Virus record (IMG/VR): IMGVR_UViG_3300042891_001512
Location: 1 to 64,000 of that record
Length of the DNA stretch: 64,000 nucleotides
From: a virus
Strand: one strand, 5' to 3'
Each line of letters begins with the position of its first letter. Positions within the stretch are counted from its first letter, which is position 1. The translations under genes and the position numbers were made by a program. The notes under the pieces were generated by a model. The model was given only the letters and a program-made list of their open reading frames with translations, ran no database searches and was not told where the DNA came from. Of the stretch, positions 46,315-55,110 are shown piece after piece.

Positions 46315-47121
46315 ATGCCTGTAGAAGAACAACAAATCAACATAACAATCCCTAAAGAAAAGCTCGAACAATGGAATGTATTCTTTGCACTTCCTTGTTA
46401 TGACTCTCATGTAACTGAACCTTTTATGATGAGCTTTTTGCAAGCTTGTCTTTATTTTAAAGAAATAGGTTTAAAGTATTCAGTCTGCACAATATCTGAC
46501 TCATTGATCAACCGCGCAAGAAATAACCTCGTTGCTAAGTTTATGGGCAGTCCAGACTTTACCCACATGGTATTTATAGATGTAGATCTTCAATTTGATA
46601 AAGAAGCTATATTAAAACTCTTGTGGCACGATAAAGATGTCATGACCGCTTCTTATCCAATCAAGGAAATTAATTGGGATAAAGTAAAAGAAGGTGCACA
46701 AGCAGACTTACTTGCCCAAGACTTGATGGAGTATGCCACAAGATATGTAGTTCATATGACTAAACCTGGTGAGACTCAATTAAATATTGATAATGGCGCA
46801 ATCGAATGCTATGAGGCAGGAACAGGCTTTATGCTTATTAAGCGTCAAGTCTTTGATAAGATGTTTAAGAAGTATAAAAAGTTAAAATACAAAGATGATA
46901 CAGGCGCATTGCATGGGGAAGAGATAGAAAACGCCTACGCTTTATTTAATTCTTATGTAGATGATGACGGAAGATTCTTATCTGAGGATTACGGCTTCTG
47001 TAGATATTGGCAGAAGATGGGTGGAAAGATTTGGGTTGATCCAACTATTAACTTAACCCATTTTGGACGTATCAAATATACGGGAAAAATGTTAGAATTT
47101 TTAAAGAGAATAACACAATAA
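46315..47121 (+). CDS. GT-A-type glycosyltransferase, leaderless, 268 aa
   Basis: NVFFALPCYDSHVTEPF at 21-37 and VFIDVDLQF (D89-x-D91) give the GT-A nucleotide-sugar fold with the DxD metal site. A later EDYGFCRYW segment resembles the catalytic acid region. Length fits small phage GT2-like enzymes. Lying between fibre genes, fibre glycosylation is inferred. It has no Shine-Dalgarno and a consensus promoter ending 7 nt upstream. Confidence 0.75.
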   Translation: MPVEEQQINITIPKEKLEQWNVFFALPCYDSHVTEPFMMSFLQACLYFKEIGLKYSVCTISDSLINRARNNLVAKFMGSPDFTHMVFIDVDLQFDKEAILKLLWHDKDVMTASYPIKEINWDKVKEGAQADLLAQDLMEYATRYVVHMTKPGETQLNIDNGAIECYEAGTGFMLIKRQVFDKMFKKYKKLKYKDDTGALHGEEIENAYALFNSYVDDDGRFLSEDYGFCRYWQKMGGKIWVDPTINLTHFGRIKYTGKMLEFLKRITQ

Positions 47122-47178
47122 TTTTGCTTTAGACCTATTACTATATCTTCAGTTCTGTAATATACGTATAGGAGCATC

Positions 47179-49215
47179 ATGGCCCGTTTAAGAATTGAAA
47201 CCGCACCAGAAATAACAGTTTTTGATGAAGCTTTTGTTATCAAAGCCGCAACAGGTGCGACTGCACCATTAATAGAATTAAAAAATTCTAGTGGTACAGT
47301 TGTAGGAAATATAGCGGTAGATGGAACGTTAAATGTTCTTTCCGTATCAGCATCAAATGCCGGCACCGGTTCGAGTGCTCTTGTTACAAGAAGTTATGTA
47401 GATAGCTTATTCGCTGGTTTGCATTGGCATGCTCCTGTGGCCCTTGCTACAGTAGCGGCATTACCAACCTCTACCTACAATAACGGAACATCTGGTGTGG
47501 GAGCAACTTTAACAGCTTCAGCCAATGGTGCATTGTCTGTAGATGGAGGATCTACAGAAGTTGGAGATTCTGTCCTTGTTAAGAATCAAGCAGACGCAAA
47601 ACAAAATGGCATATACACAGTAACTGCTACTGGTGGAGCTTCAGCAGTCTGGGTTCTAACAAGAAGAACAGACTCAGATAATAACCCAGCAGGAGAAGTC
47701 AAAAAGGGTGACGCTACATTTGTTATTGGTGGATCTGTTAATATAAATCGTGGATTTATTCTTACTAGCACTCCAAGTGGAGAAGACGATGCCATTGTTA
47801 TTGGCACAGATGACATAACATTTTCGCAATTTACTGGTACTGGATCATTTACAGCTGGCAATGGTTTAACAATATCAGAAAATGCAGTTAACGTAGTAAG
47901 TGCTGACGGTGGAAGAATAGTAGTAAACGCTGACAGCATTGACTTAGCTAATGTTACGGTTACACCTACCACCGGAAATGCTACAACAACATTTCTCACG
48001 AACGTTTCAGTAGATGCTTACGGTAGAGTAACTGGAAAAGAAACTAGCGATGTTAACTTTTCTGCTTATTTAACAACAAGCAATGCTGCTAGTACATATG
48101 CGCCGCTAGTTAGCCCGAGTTTAAGTGGAACACCTGTTGCCCCAACAGCAAACGCTGGAGATAACAGCACAAAAATAGCGACAACTAACTATGCAGATCG
48201 CTCCGCTGATGCAGTAAACACATATATACAAAATTATTACTTAACATCCAGCACAGCAGCTAACACATATTTAGCTGCAGCTAATGCATCGAACACCTAT
48301 ATAGCTCAAGCAATAGTAGACGCTAAAGGTGATCTGATTGTTGCCTCGGCAAATAATACTGTTGGTCGCTTAGCTGTTGGAACAGATGGAAACTTTTTAA
48401 GAGCAAACTCGTCGGCTACATCAGGTCTTGAATGGGGTTCAATCCCAACTATCAATGACATTGATGACGTTGGCGGAGTGACAATTACTTCAGTTGCAAG
48501 TGGTCAGTTTCTTAAGTATAACGGTTCAGCTTGGGTTAACGCTAGCCTCACTGAGACGTTAGGTATTACAGATCTTTCTGATGTTACAATTACCACAGCA
48601 GCAACAAATCAACTTCTTGCATACAACGGTTCTGCTTGGGTTAATACTTCTAATCCAACAGTAGCTGGAAACTTAACTGTTTCTGGCAACTTAACAGTTT
48701 CAGGAACTACCACAAGTATCAACACAGAGACTTTAACAATCGATGACAACATTATTATATTAAACAATAATGAAGCAGGTACTCCATCGCAAAACGCTGG
48801 CATTGAGGTTGAGCGTGGTACTTCAACAAACGTGGCTCTTCGTTGGAATGAAACAACAGACTGTTGGGAATTCACTAATGATGGAACAAACTATCAGAGA
48901 ATTTTTACCGACACAGTCACTAACGCTCAGACAGCTAGCTATACCCTAGTGTTAGCAGATAATGGCAAGATGGTTGAAATGGGCGTGGCTTCAGGAAATA
49001 CTTTAACAGTGCCACCTAACTCTTCAGTGGCCTTCCCTATTGGAGCTACTATTACAGTTCTTCAAACGGGAGCTGGTCAGTGCACTTTGACAGCGGGTGC
49101 CGGGGTAACGGTCAACGGTACTCCTGGACTCAAGTTGCGTACAACTTGGTCATCTGCTACACTTATTAAACGCGCAACTGATACTTGGGTTGCCCTAGGA
49201 GATATGGTAGCATAA
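47179..49215 (+). CDS. Long tail fibre, 678 aa
   Basis: The N-terminal part (residues 65-230) contains LFAGLHWHAPVALATVAAL and SVLVKNQADAKQNGIYTVT, a beta-rich module common in phage fibres. The shaft and cap match the 38416 fibre (NLTVSGNLTVSGTTTSINTE; YTLVLADNGKMVEMG; LKLRTTWSSATLIKR). It is followed after 1 nt by the second PASTA-FPP gene, repeating the fibre-cap/PASTA-FPP pairing. Confidence 0.75.
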   Translation: MARLRIETAPEITVFDEAFVIKAATGATAPLIELKNSSGTVVGNIAVDGTLNVLSVSASNAGTGSSALVTRSYVDSLFAGLHWHAPVALATVAALPTSTYNNGTSGVGATLTASANGALSVDGGSTEVGDSVLVKNQADAKQNGIYTVTATGGASAVWVLTRRTDSDNNPAGEVKKGDATFVIGGSVNINRGFILTSTPSGEDDAIVIGTDDITFSQFTGTGSFTAGNGLTISENAVNVVSADGGRIVVNADSIDLANVTVTPTTGNATTTFLTNVSVDAYGRVTGKETSDVNFSAYLTTSNAASTYAPLVSPSLSGTPVAPTANAGDNSTKIATTNYADRSADAVNTYIQNYYLTSSTAANTYLAAANASNTYIAQAIVDAKGDLIVASANNTVGRLAVGTDGNFLRANSSATSGLEWGSIPTINDIDDVGGVTITSVASGQFLKYNGSAWVNASLTETLGITDLSDVTITTAATNQLLAYNGSAWVNTSNPTVAGNLTVSGNLTVSGTTTSINTETLTIDDNIIILNNNEAGTPSQNAGIEVERGTSTNVALRWNETTDCWEFTNDGTNYQRIFTDTVTNAQTASYTLVLADNGKMVEMGVASGNTLTVPPNSSVAFPIGATITVLQTGAGQCTLTAGAGVTVNGTPGLKLRTTWSSATLIKRATDTWVALGDMVA

Positions 49216-49216
49216 T

Positions 49217-49655
49217 ATGGCACAGGATGATGGCAAGAAACAAAAAAGAAAAGCCCCTAAACCTACAATAGCTGCGCGGAGTAGCCGACTCTACTGCTAA
49301 CACAACCATAACAGCTGCGGGCTTTACCGTTGGAACACCTTCAGATACAGCTACCGCTAATCCTGCCATTCTAAACCAGGTTAGAACAGCGGTAACAGAC
49401 ACTGCTGTTACGCCATTGGGCACAAGTATTTCCTATGAAAGACACGCCCCGTTCTTCCCACCTTACTTCCCACCATTTTTCCCACCGTTTTTCCCGCCTT
49501 ACTTTCCACCATATTTCCCACCATATTTCCCACCGTTTTTCCCACCGTTTTTCCCACCGTTCTTCCCACCATTTTTCCCACCGTTCTTCCCACCGTTTTT
49601 CCCACCGTTTTTCCCACCGTTCTTCCCACCATACTTCCCGCCAGTATTTAAATAG
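49217..49655 (+). CDS. Second PASTA-(F/Y)FPP repeat protein, needs +1 shift, 145 aa
   Basis: ATG 49217 reads KKQKRKAPKPTIAA to CGG (49277) and would stop 7 codons later. In +1 it gives a PASTA-like domain (G-VADSTANTTITAAGFTVG), a linker, 16 tandem (F/Y)FPP units and VFK. N-terminus, shift site, PASTA domain and tail all parallel the 41152 gene, so the shift has been kept in both paralogues. A strong terminator follows. Confidence 0.8.
49277..49280 (+). other. +1 frameshift site 6 (GCG CGG A)
   Basis: Frame 0: GCG CGG AGT AGC CGA CTC TAC TGC TAA. The +1 frame: GCG-(C)-GGA-GTA-GCC, into the PASTA domain at its conserved Gly. Confidence 0.85.
49452..49649 (+). repeat. 12-bp coding tandem repeat (FFPP units), second locus
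   Basis: Sixteen units encoding FFPP or YFPP. Third-position variation and Phe/Tyr exchange only. Shares the unit with 41390-41573. Confidence 0.9.
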
Positions 49656-49664
49656 ATGGATAAA

Positions 49665-49692
49665 AAAACCCGCCTTATAAAAGGCGGGTTTT
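49665..49692. terminator. Bidirectional terminator between convergent genes
   Basis: AAAACCCGCC-TTATAAAA-GGCGGGTTTT: a perfect GC stem with A and T tracts on both sides. It serves the rightward fibre operon and the leftward oxygenase at 49717. Confidence 0.9.
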
Positions 49693-49716
49693 ATATCTAT
49701 AAAAAAATAATGGATA

Positions 49717-50334
49717 TTATAATTTTGTAATAGTATAAAAAGATGGTGTGGTAAATCTTTCTCCAGACTTAATTACCTTGACACCATGTAGGTAATTAAT
49801 ATCGCCAGGATGAGCAACTGCAAGCCCAGGTTCTGGCTTTACTTCAATGTCATGTTCAGGGTAATATAATTCGCCGCCCTCAAAATCATCATTATAATAT
49901 ATAAGTGAATTTAGATCATACGTAGGGAATGGATTTGGTGATCCATCGTTTAGCTGCTTATCAGCATGTGGACGTTGCTCTATCCCAGGAAACCATCTTA
50001 TTATAACTGGTGGTCTAACTGACAATTCAACATTAAAAGAATCTTCTAAAAAATATTTCATTTTTAATATATATTTGTCAACAAGATTATAAATATCTAA
50101 ATTTATCTTAGATAAGATCTCACCACTACACTGTCTGTTCGACCAATAGGAAGCATCGTATGTGCACGTTCCATCTTCTGAATATTGATTTTCACCAGCA
50201 TCCATCCATTGATTAATTTTTGGTAAAAAATCTTGTATAATTTTAAGGTCTTCTAAATCTACAAAGTTTTTTATAATTTTTATATTGTCTTTCGAACTGC
50301 CAAAATGTCCTGGTTTTACTAAAGATTCTTCCAC
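49717..50334 (-). CDS. 2OG-Fe(II) oxygenase (prolyl-4-hydroxylase-like), only leftward gene of the right arm, 205 aa
   Basis: Fe ligands H123 and D125 (RPHADK), then YYNDDFEGGELYYPE, H183 (YLHGVKV) and R193 for 2OG. This is the standard P4H-type double-stranded beta-helix. It is the only leftward gene between 12.3 and 64 kb and is convergent to the fibre/PASTA-FPP operon, sharing its terminator. That suggests independent acquisition and separate regulation. Confidence 0.82.
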   Translation of the reverse strand: MEESLVKPGHFGSSKDNIKIIKNFVDLEDLKIIQDFLPKINQWMDAGENQYSEDGTCTYDASYWSNRQCSGEILSKINLDIYNLVDKYILKMKYFLEDSFNVELSVRPPVIIRWFPGIEQRPHADKQLNDGSPNPFPTYDLNSLIYYNDDFEGGELYYPEHDIEVKPEPGLAVAHPGDINYLHGVKVIKSGERFTTPSFYTITKL

Positions 50335-50343
50335 TGGTTATCC

Positions 50344-50373
50344 TTTGCAAGCAAAAAGTTTATGTGGTATAGT
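50344..50373 (+). promoter_or_regulatory. Promoter of the accessory cluster (TTTGCA-18-TGG-TATAGT)
   Basis: An extended -10 (TGG TATAGT, 50365-50373) with a weak -35. It lies in the 71-nt divergent gap, 32 nt before ATG 50406, which also has a TTGGAG Shine-Dalgarno. Confidence 0.5.
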
Positions 50374-50405
50374 ATATCATTATCACTTATCGATTGGAGA
50401 TTTAA

Positions 50406-51140
50406 ATGGAATTTTTTCATGTTGGCGCGTGTGCAGATAGTAAAGACAATGCTAAATTCGGCATCTATTTGTACAGAAATGCTATTCCAAGAGAGTTAAA
50501 TATCCCAGAAAGATTAGAAGAAGCAATAGGCGACAGCACGCACGAGTTGTTTAAGTGGTCAGAAGCGATGGTTGGCTATAACGTAAAAATGCCGGACTAT
50601 AGAGATTGTGTAGACCTCAAAATGAGCCCAAGTCATTGGCAGTATTTAACTCCAGAATTTGAAGAAGTAAAAAAATGCTACGAAGATGTAGAGACAAATT
50701 TAAAGAAATGCCTAACTCATTACGAATCTTTATATAATTTTAAGATGGATTATATGGAAGCTATAAACTTTGTTAGATATAAGCCGGGTCAACATTTTGC
50801 GGTGCACGCTGACCACGGTTTTTCATATACGTGTACATTGTCTTCGGTCATGTATTTGAATGATGATTATGAGGGTGGGGAATTGTGGTTTCCTTATCTC
50901 AATATAAACTTTAAACCACAAGCTGGGGATATAGTTTTGTTCCCTTCAACATATATATATGCGCATTCTTCATTGAAAGTAAAAAGCGGTGTTAAATATT
51001 CTGCTGTTACTATGTTTGATTATAACGACAATAACCACAAACATGGCATTGGCTATGGTGGTGACGGAAGCAAAATAACAGAAAATGTTGGGATATCTAA
51101 AGCGGACAATGTTCCTTTAACATACCCAATGCCACAATAG
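50406..51140 (+). CDS. 2OG-Fe(II) oxygenase (prolyl-4-hydroxylase-like), 244 aa
   Basis: H134-x-D136 (FAVHADHGF), LNDDYEGGELWFP, H187 (YAHSSLKV) and K197 in place of the usual Arg for 2OG binding, as in many prolyl hydroxylases. The N-terminal 120 residues are helical and may recognise substrate. It is the first gene of the rightward accessory cluster and ends 9 nt before the peroxidase-like gene. Confidence 0.82.
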   Translation: MEFFHVGACADSKDNAKFGIYLYRNAIPRELNIPERLEEAIGDSTHELFKWSEAMVGYNVKMPDYRDCVDLKMSPSHWQYLTPEFEEVKKCYEDVETNLKKCLTHYESLYNFKMDYMEAINFVRYKPGQHFAVHADHGFSYTCTLSSVMYLNDDYEGGELWFPYLNINFKPQAGDIVLFPSTYIYAHSSLKVKSGVKYSAVTMFDYNDNNHKHGIGYGGDGSKITENVGISKADNVPLTYPMPQ

Positions 51141-51149
51141 GAGGGCATT

Positions 51150-51773
51150 ATGGAGAATCAGCAAATAAACCCGTTGGAAATACCAACAGTTGAATACTAT
51201 GATGAATCTATATATGATTTAAACCTAGAGTCTTTAGACGGAGAAGAAAACATCTTTGAAAAGAATAAAGGCAAAGTTACAATGCTCGTTAATGTTACCG
51301 GAGAATGTGCTAATTCCCCACAGTATGTAACTATACAAAATTTATATGATAAATATAAAGATTTGGGTTTTGAAGTGGTAGCGGTTCCAAGTACGGATTT
51401 TTGTGACCATGCATATGGAGATTTTAAGGACTCAAATGCAAGCCCAGAACTTATGCGTAGCCATATGAAGGAATTGTATAAAACAGATTTACCATTTGCT
51501 AAAATGGCAGCAATCGTAGAAGATTCAGCAACAGGTTTGCCAGTTCATCCGTTCTATGAAAAAGTTCAAGAAAATAAAGATCCTATTCAAGGTAATTTTG
51601 AAAAGTTTATTATTAGCAAAGATGGCAAAAAGGTAGTTAGATACTGCAACTCGGATCTGCTTGACCTTGCATATAATTCAGGGAATAGAACGATTAATTC
51701 CGAAACAGCGTTGAAAAGTATTACTGAAACTATAGAGCATTTTCTTGGTGAATCAGATATAATAGTTGAATGA
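51150..51773 (+). CDS. Glutathione-peroxidase-like thioredoxin-fold protein, 207 aa
   Basis: The core TMLVNVTGECANSPQYVTIQ (residues 44-63) aligns with the GPx active-site segment NVAS-x-C-G; C53 is the candidate peroxidatic Cys. It continues DKYKDLGFEVVAVPSTDF, equivalent to the GPx strand before 'PCNQF', which is here lost. The C-terminus matches KFIISKDGKKV. Reduction of peroxides or thiol-disulfide chemistry is plausible. A diverged paralogue is at 62446. Confidence 0.65.
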   Translation: MENQQINPLEIPTVEYYDESIYDLNLESLDGEENIFEKNKGKVTMLVNVTGECANSPQYVTIQNLYDKYKDLGFEVVAVPSTDFCDHAYGDFKDSNASPELMRSHMKELYKTDLPFAKMAAIVEDSATGLPVHPFYEKVQENKDPIQGNFEKFIISKDGKKVVRYCNSDLLDLAYNSGNRTINSETALKSITETIEHFLGESDIIVE

Positions 51774-52474
51774 CTAAAGTTACCTTAACAAAGACAACTC
51801 AAGACGCACCAGAAATACGCCAGTCACGAATAAAGCGTGAGTGGATGGACAACACCTATAACAAGCATGCCTACCAGTGTTTGCCTATGACGTATGCAAA
51901 CGTTTATGGCTGGGAATTGATTCTGCCGCAAGATGTTGTCGCTCAGTGGGATGGTGGCAATACAGTGCCTAAGATCCTTGAAGGGGCAGAGTACAAGGGT
52001 AGACAAATAGCTTACGGTGGAATCATTGGAATGGTTTCCTTTTCTACTGGATGGGCATTCGGCACTGAAGACGGTTATGAAACCTCAATTGGAGGTTCTC
52101 CAAATTACATGGTAGATGGAGCTTCTCCTTTGTCGGCAATAATACCGAGCAGCTGGTGGCCAGATGAATTCCAAATGAATTGGATGATAAATAAAATTGG
52201 GGAACCAGTTGTCTTTGAAGCAGGAATGCCCTTTATGTTTTTTAATATTTTTGATAGCACAGTTACAAATAACGTAGAATTCAAAGTAGAAAATTTGTGG
52301 GACAAACCAGAGCTAATGAACTCTAGGCAAAAATATGGCGATATGAAAATGAAAAATAATCAAGAAAATCCTTGGACATGGACAAAAGGAATAAGAACTG
52401 GAGTTGATGCAGACGGCAATAAAATCGGACCAAGTTTTACCGGTTTACCAAAGTTAGATGAACCAAGTTTATGA
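51770..52474 (+). CDS. DUF6065-type hypothetical protein, 234 aa
   Basis: Overlaps the preceding gene by 4 nt. The sequence YQCLPMTYANVYGWELILP followed by AYGGIIGMVSFSTGWAF resembles the family I know as DUF6065 (uncharacterised, found in phages and biosynthetic clusters). No catalytic residues are established. Its third positions are richer in C/G than the next genes. The family label is from memory and moderate. Confidence 0.55.
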   Translation: MTKVTLTKTTQDAPEIRQSRIKREWMDNTYNKHAYQCLPMTYANVYGWELILPQDVVAQWDGGNTVPKILEGAEYKGRQIAYGGIIGMVSFSTGWAFGTEDGYETSIGGSPNYMVDGASPLSAIIPSSWWPDEFQMNWMINKIGEPVVFEAGMPFMFFNIFDSTVTNNVEFKVENLWDKPELMNSRQKYGDMKMKNNQENPWTWTKGIRTGVDADGNKIGPSFTGLPKLDEPSL

Positions 52475-52629
52475 ACGCAAAAGATAAAGCAATAATTTAT
52501 TTAGATAACTCTATTAAGAATTTGTCTGAATTAATAAAAAAATCAAATTTTGATTCTTTAGTAAAAAACGCAGAACAATCTTTGTTAAACCAAAAAAACG
52601 CTTTGAAGGAAATTAAAGATGGAGCCTAG
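52471..52629 (+). CDS. Small helical protein, 52 aa (duplicated-module member)
   Basis: ATG overlaps the previous TGA (ATGA). It resembles the start of the 60727 protein (AKDKAIIYLDNSIKNLSELI versus AKDQAKSFLEKSIQTLSLLL). Part of a repeated gene block. Function unknown. Confidence 0.6.
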   Translation: MNAKDKAIIYLDNSIKNLSELIKKSNFDSLVKNAEQSLLNQKNALKEIKDGA

Positions 52630-52825
52630 ACAAATCAGTGAAGAATTAATACATGAATTTACGGAAACGATGGACGATGCTATCCCTGTTTATTCTGATG
52701 AAGATCAAAATATCATAATGCCAAATGGCGGGACAACAAGGGAGTATGTTTTGACTGAAGTATTTGCTGAAATGAATAAGTATGTGATACTCCCATTATC
52801 TCCATCTGTGGATGATCTAATATGA
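52619..52825 (+). CDS. Hypothetical protein, 68 aa
   Basis: Overlaps both neighbours. An acidic small protein (MEPRQISEELIHEFTETMDD), not recognised. It sits where the second copy of the block has an unrelated 64-aa gene. Confidence 0.5.
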   Translation: MEPRQISEELIHEFTETMDDAIPVYSDEDQNIIMPNGGTTREYVLTEVFAEMNKYVILPLSPSVDDLI

Positions 52826-53121
52826 AAACCTACAATGCGGAAAAAGACTTAGAATATATTAATGAGCAATTATATTTATATTTATATATAATTGGTTTAA
52901 ATCCTAAAAATATTGACGAGTATTCAATAGACCAAATAATAAATTCTGCAAGAAATATATCAATAGCTCCTATAAGCGAAGTTGAGTCAGGCTCTATGGA
53001 TCTTTCAAATGATCCTCTTTATTTATTTTTAAAAAACCAAAGAATATCTTTAATTGGAAACATTAGAAGAATTTGGTACATGCGACAGTTAGCAATTGGA
53101 GCAATCAAAAATGCAGTATGA
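52822..53121 (+). CDS. Helical protein, 99 aa (duplicated-module member)
   Basis: Similar to the 61126 gene along its length (KDLEYINEQLYLYLYIIGL / IDQIINSARN versus EDLEHRSQHLASFLFILGI / IDDVINLIRN), ending in a basic RRIWYMRQ helix. In both copies it directly precedes, and overlaps, the methyltransferase-like gene. Partner or specificity subunit is an inference. Confidence 0.6.
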   Translation: MKTYNAEKDLEYINEQLYLYLYIIGLNPKNIDEYSIDQIINSARNISIAPISEVESGSMDLSNDPLYLFLKNQRISLIGNIRRIWYMRQLAIGAIKNAV

Positions 53122-53809
53122 AGTAGATTATTTTGATAATTTAGTTAAATTAATAAAATACAATGATATCGAATCAGTTGAAGATTCTATATCAAAAAGT
53201 AAAATAATAAATGAATACTTAGAGGCTTTTTCTATAGATAAAAGAAAAATAGCTGCTGGTATGGATTTTATGATTTGGTATTTTGATGTCTTTAGTAAAG
53301 AAAGTCATTTTTGGAATGTCAATCCTGCCTACTTCTATGCGGCTAATACGCATGAATTTGGTTTTCTAACAGCTAATCCAAAAACTTCACTAATGACACT
53401 CCCGGCTTTTAATACTGGTTTAGCGAGATTAATGGAGAAGAAATCAAAGCTTTCTTTATTAAATAACTATCAGCTACATTTATTTGAGCACTATATAGGT
53501 GATGAACCGTGGTCTTACGACACTGTTACAATGCAGGATGTACAATCTGGCAATGGTGGCTACTATGATTTCATATGTATGAGCATTCATGACGTTATCC
53601 ATGATCCAGATTTAGTTATAGATTTTTTTAATTTATTAAACAAAAATGGAACAATGATGATGCTATATACTGGCACTGATCAGCTTTATAAAAATGGATC
53701 AATATATACTGATTTTTATGAAGTTCACAGAAATTTAATTAATATTAAAAATTCATGCGTTTATCATAACCCTACAGGAGCAGCTGTTACTTATGCAGTT
53801 AGTTTATAA
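53111..53809 (+). CDS. Methyltransferase-fold-like protein, 232 aa (duplicated-module member)
   Basis: ATG 53111 is chosen because GGAG lies about 9 nt before it. Paralogous to the 61397 gene (IINEYLEAFSIDKRKIAAGMDF versus AISDYLFNTVGVDRRNIATGG). The C-terminal half, YYDFICMSIHDVIHDPDLVI followed by LNKNGTMMMLYTG, resembles the post-motif-I strands of class I SAM methyltransferases. The Gly-rich motif I itself is weak, so activity is uncertain. Confidence 0.5.
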   Translation: MQYEVDYFDNLVKLIKYNDIESVEDSISKSKIINEYLEAFSIDKRKIAAGMDFMIWYFDVFSKESHFWNVNPAYFYAANTHEFGFLTANPKTSLMTLPAFNTGLARLMEKKSKLSLLNNYQLHLFEHYIGDEPWSYDTVTMQDVQSGNGGYYDFICMSIHDVIHDPDLVIDFFNLLNKNGTMMMLYTGTDQLYKNGSIYTDFYEVHRNLINIKNSCVYHNPTGAAVTYAVSL

Positions 53810-53812
53810 AAG

Positions 53813-54490
53813 ATGATTATTATAGATGATTTCATAAAAGATAAAAATTTATTAGAAGAAATAGAGTTAACTCCAAATTTCTTTCCAGAATCAATGGGCG
53901 ACGAAGAAAAAATAGCTACAGTTCTAAATGGTTATCACGATGGACAATGTGATTGTTTTGCGCCGTATATGTTTTGGGATGGTTGGTTAAAATCTGAGGC
54001 AGATACTCCAAGAAAAAGATTAATTAAAAAAATATGGGAGAACAATCTTCCATTCCCAGTAGAAGACGTTTGCGGTTTTGAGTATTGGACTAGAACTTTT
54101 AAGCCTGGACAATTTCTTGATACTCACGTAGATGAAGATACATTTCTTTACGCAGATAAAAAAATATTTAGAGGACCAAGAATAGGTTGTGTATATTATC
54201 CGCACACCAATGATGTGGTTGGTGGATTTTTAGAGATGCATCCTACAGCTATTTCAGAAGATACAGCTAACGCTTTAGAGAAAGAAAATATAGATCATTT
54301 AATAGTTCCAGTAGAGTTAAGAGAGAGAATATCTTGTAAGCCAAATAGGCTAATAATTTTTGACGCTGGACATGTCATACATAACACGACTCCACCGATT
54401 AAAGGTGTTAGAAGAGTTGTGGTGGTAAATGTGTGGCATAAAGATAACCCACCATCAGCTTTAAAAACTGGTGAATTTTATTATGAATGA
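53813..54490 (+). CDS. 2OG-Fe(II) oxygenase, 225 aa
   Basis: H105-x-D107 (DTHVDEDT) after FKPGQFL, GCVYYPH, then a HVIHNTTPPIKGVRR segment giving the distal His (H187 or H190) and Arg (R200/201). It fits the 2OG oxygenase double-stranded beta-helix. It overlaps the next oxygenase by a few nt. Substrate unknown. Confidence 0.78.
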   Translation: MIIIDDFIKDKNLLEEIELTPNFFPESMGDEEKIATVLNGYHDGQCDCFAPYMFWDGWLKSEADTPRKRLIKKIWENNLPFPVEDVCGFEYWTRTFKPGQFLDTHVDEDTFLYADKKIFRGPRIGCVYYPHTNDVVGGFLEMHPTAISEDTANALEKENIDHLIVPVELRERISCKPNRLIIFDAGHVIHNTTPPIKGVRRVVVVNVWHKDNPPSALKTGEFYYE

Positions 54491-55079
54491 AAAAATTGAT
54501 TTATTTACATTAAGTATATGTAAAACTTTTTTACAAAACATTGACAATGATAAGTTGTTGAAGGAAATAGAAAAATTTGACACAACACCAAATGTAAAAG
54601 ATCCATCACCGGCTCATACTTTTTACGAAGATAAGCTTTATCCTTTTGGTCAACCAGAATCAATGAAGTTAATTGATGAAATAACTAATTCTGTCAATCA
54701 TTTTACTAACTTAGATATGGTTATGGATTCTATTTGGACTATAACTCTAGAAAAAGGCCAGTCTGTTTTAAGCCACACGCACAAGGTAAACACTCAGCTT
54801 TATCCAGAAGAATATTATTCTGTTTCATACTATGTAAGCGCACCAGAAGATAGCGCAGATTTAATATTTGTTACCACACACTGTAATACAATAGAGAGAG
54901 CAACTTCAGTTAAAACAGAGACAGGAATGTTGTTGATATTTAACTCTTACATTCCTCATATGACAAATAGGCAATATTCCGAAGAAAAAAGAGTTGTCGT
55001 AAGTGCAAACTTTAGTCCTAAAACACCGAACACTAACCCTACCGCAGATTGGTCGGAATATAGGGTGCCAAATAGGTAA
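54483..55079 (+). CDS. 2OG-Fe(II) oxygenase-like protein with HxH, 198 aa
   Basis: LSHTHKVNTQL, SVSYYVSAPEDSADLIF, MLLIFNSYIPHMTNRQY and KRVVVSANF match the layout of phage 'putative 2OG-Fe(II) oxygenase' proteins (PF13759 type). In these the first iron site reads HxH rather than HxD. It starts inside the previous oxygenase, so the two are translationally coupled and may form a pair. Confidence 0.65.
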   Translation: MNEKIDLFTLSICKTFLQNIDNDKLLKEIEKFDTTPNVKDPSPAHTFYEDKLYPFGQPESMKLIDEITNSVNHFTNLDMVMDSIWTITLEKGQSVLSHTHKVNTQLYPEEYYSVSYYVSAPEDSADLIFVTTHCNTIERATSVKTETGMLLIFNSYIPHMTNRQYSEEKRVVVSANFSPKTPNTNPTADWSEYRVPNR

Positions 55080-55110
55080 AGAAATAAGTTTTTAAATACT
55101 ACTATTATTG

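Noticed and set aside
15975-49655. Dismissing the CGGA breaks as sequencing error
   Set aside because: Six errors of the same type at the same tetramer, all restoring frame and often a conserved Gly, would need a systematic fault. It remains the main alternative and is listed as the refuting test.
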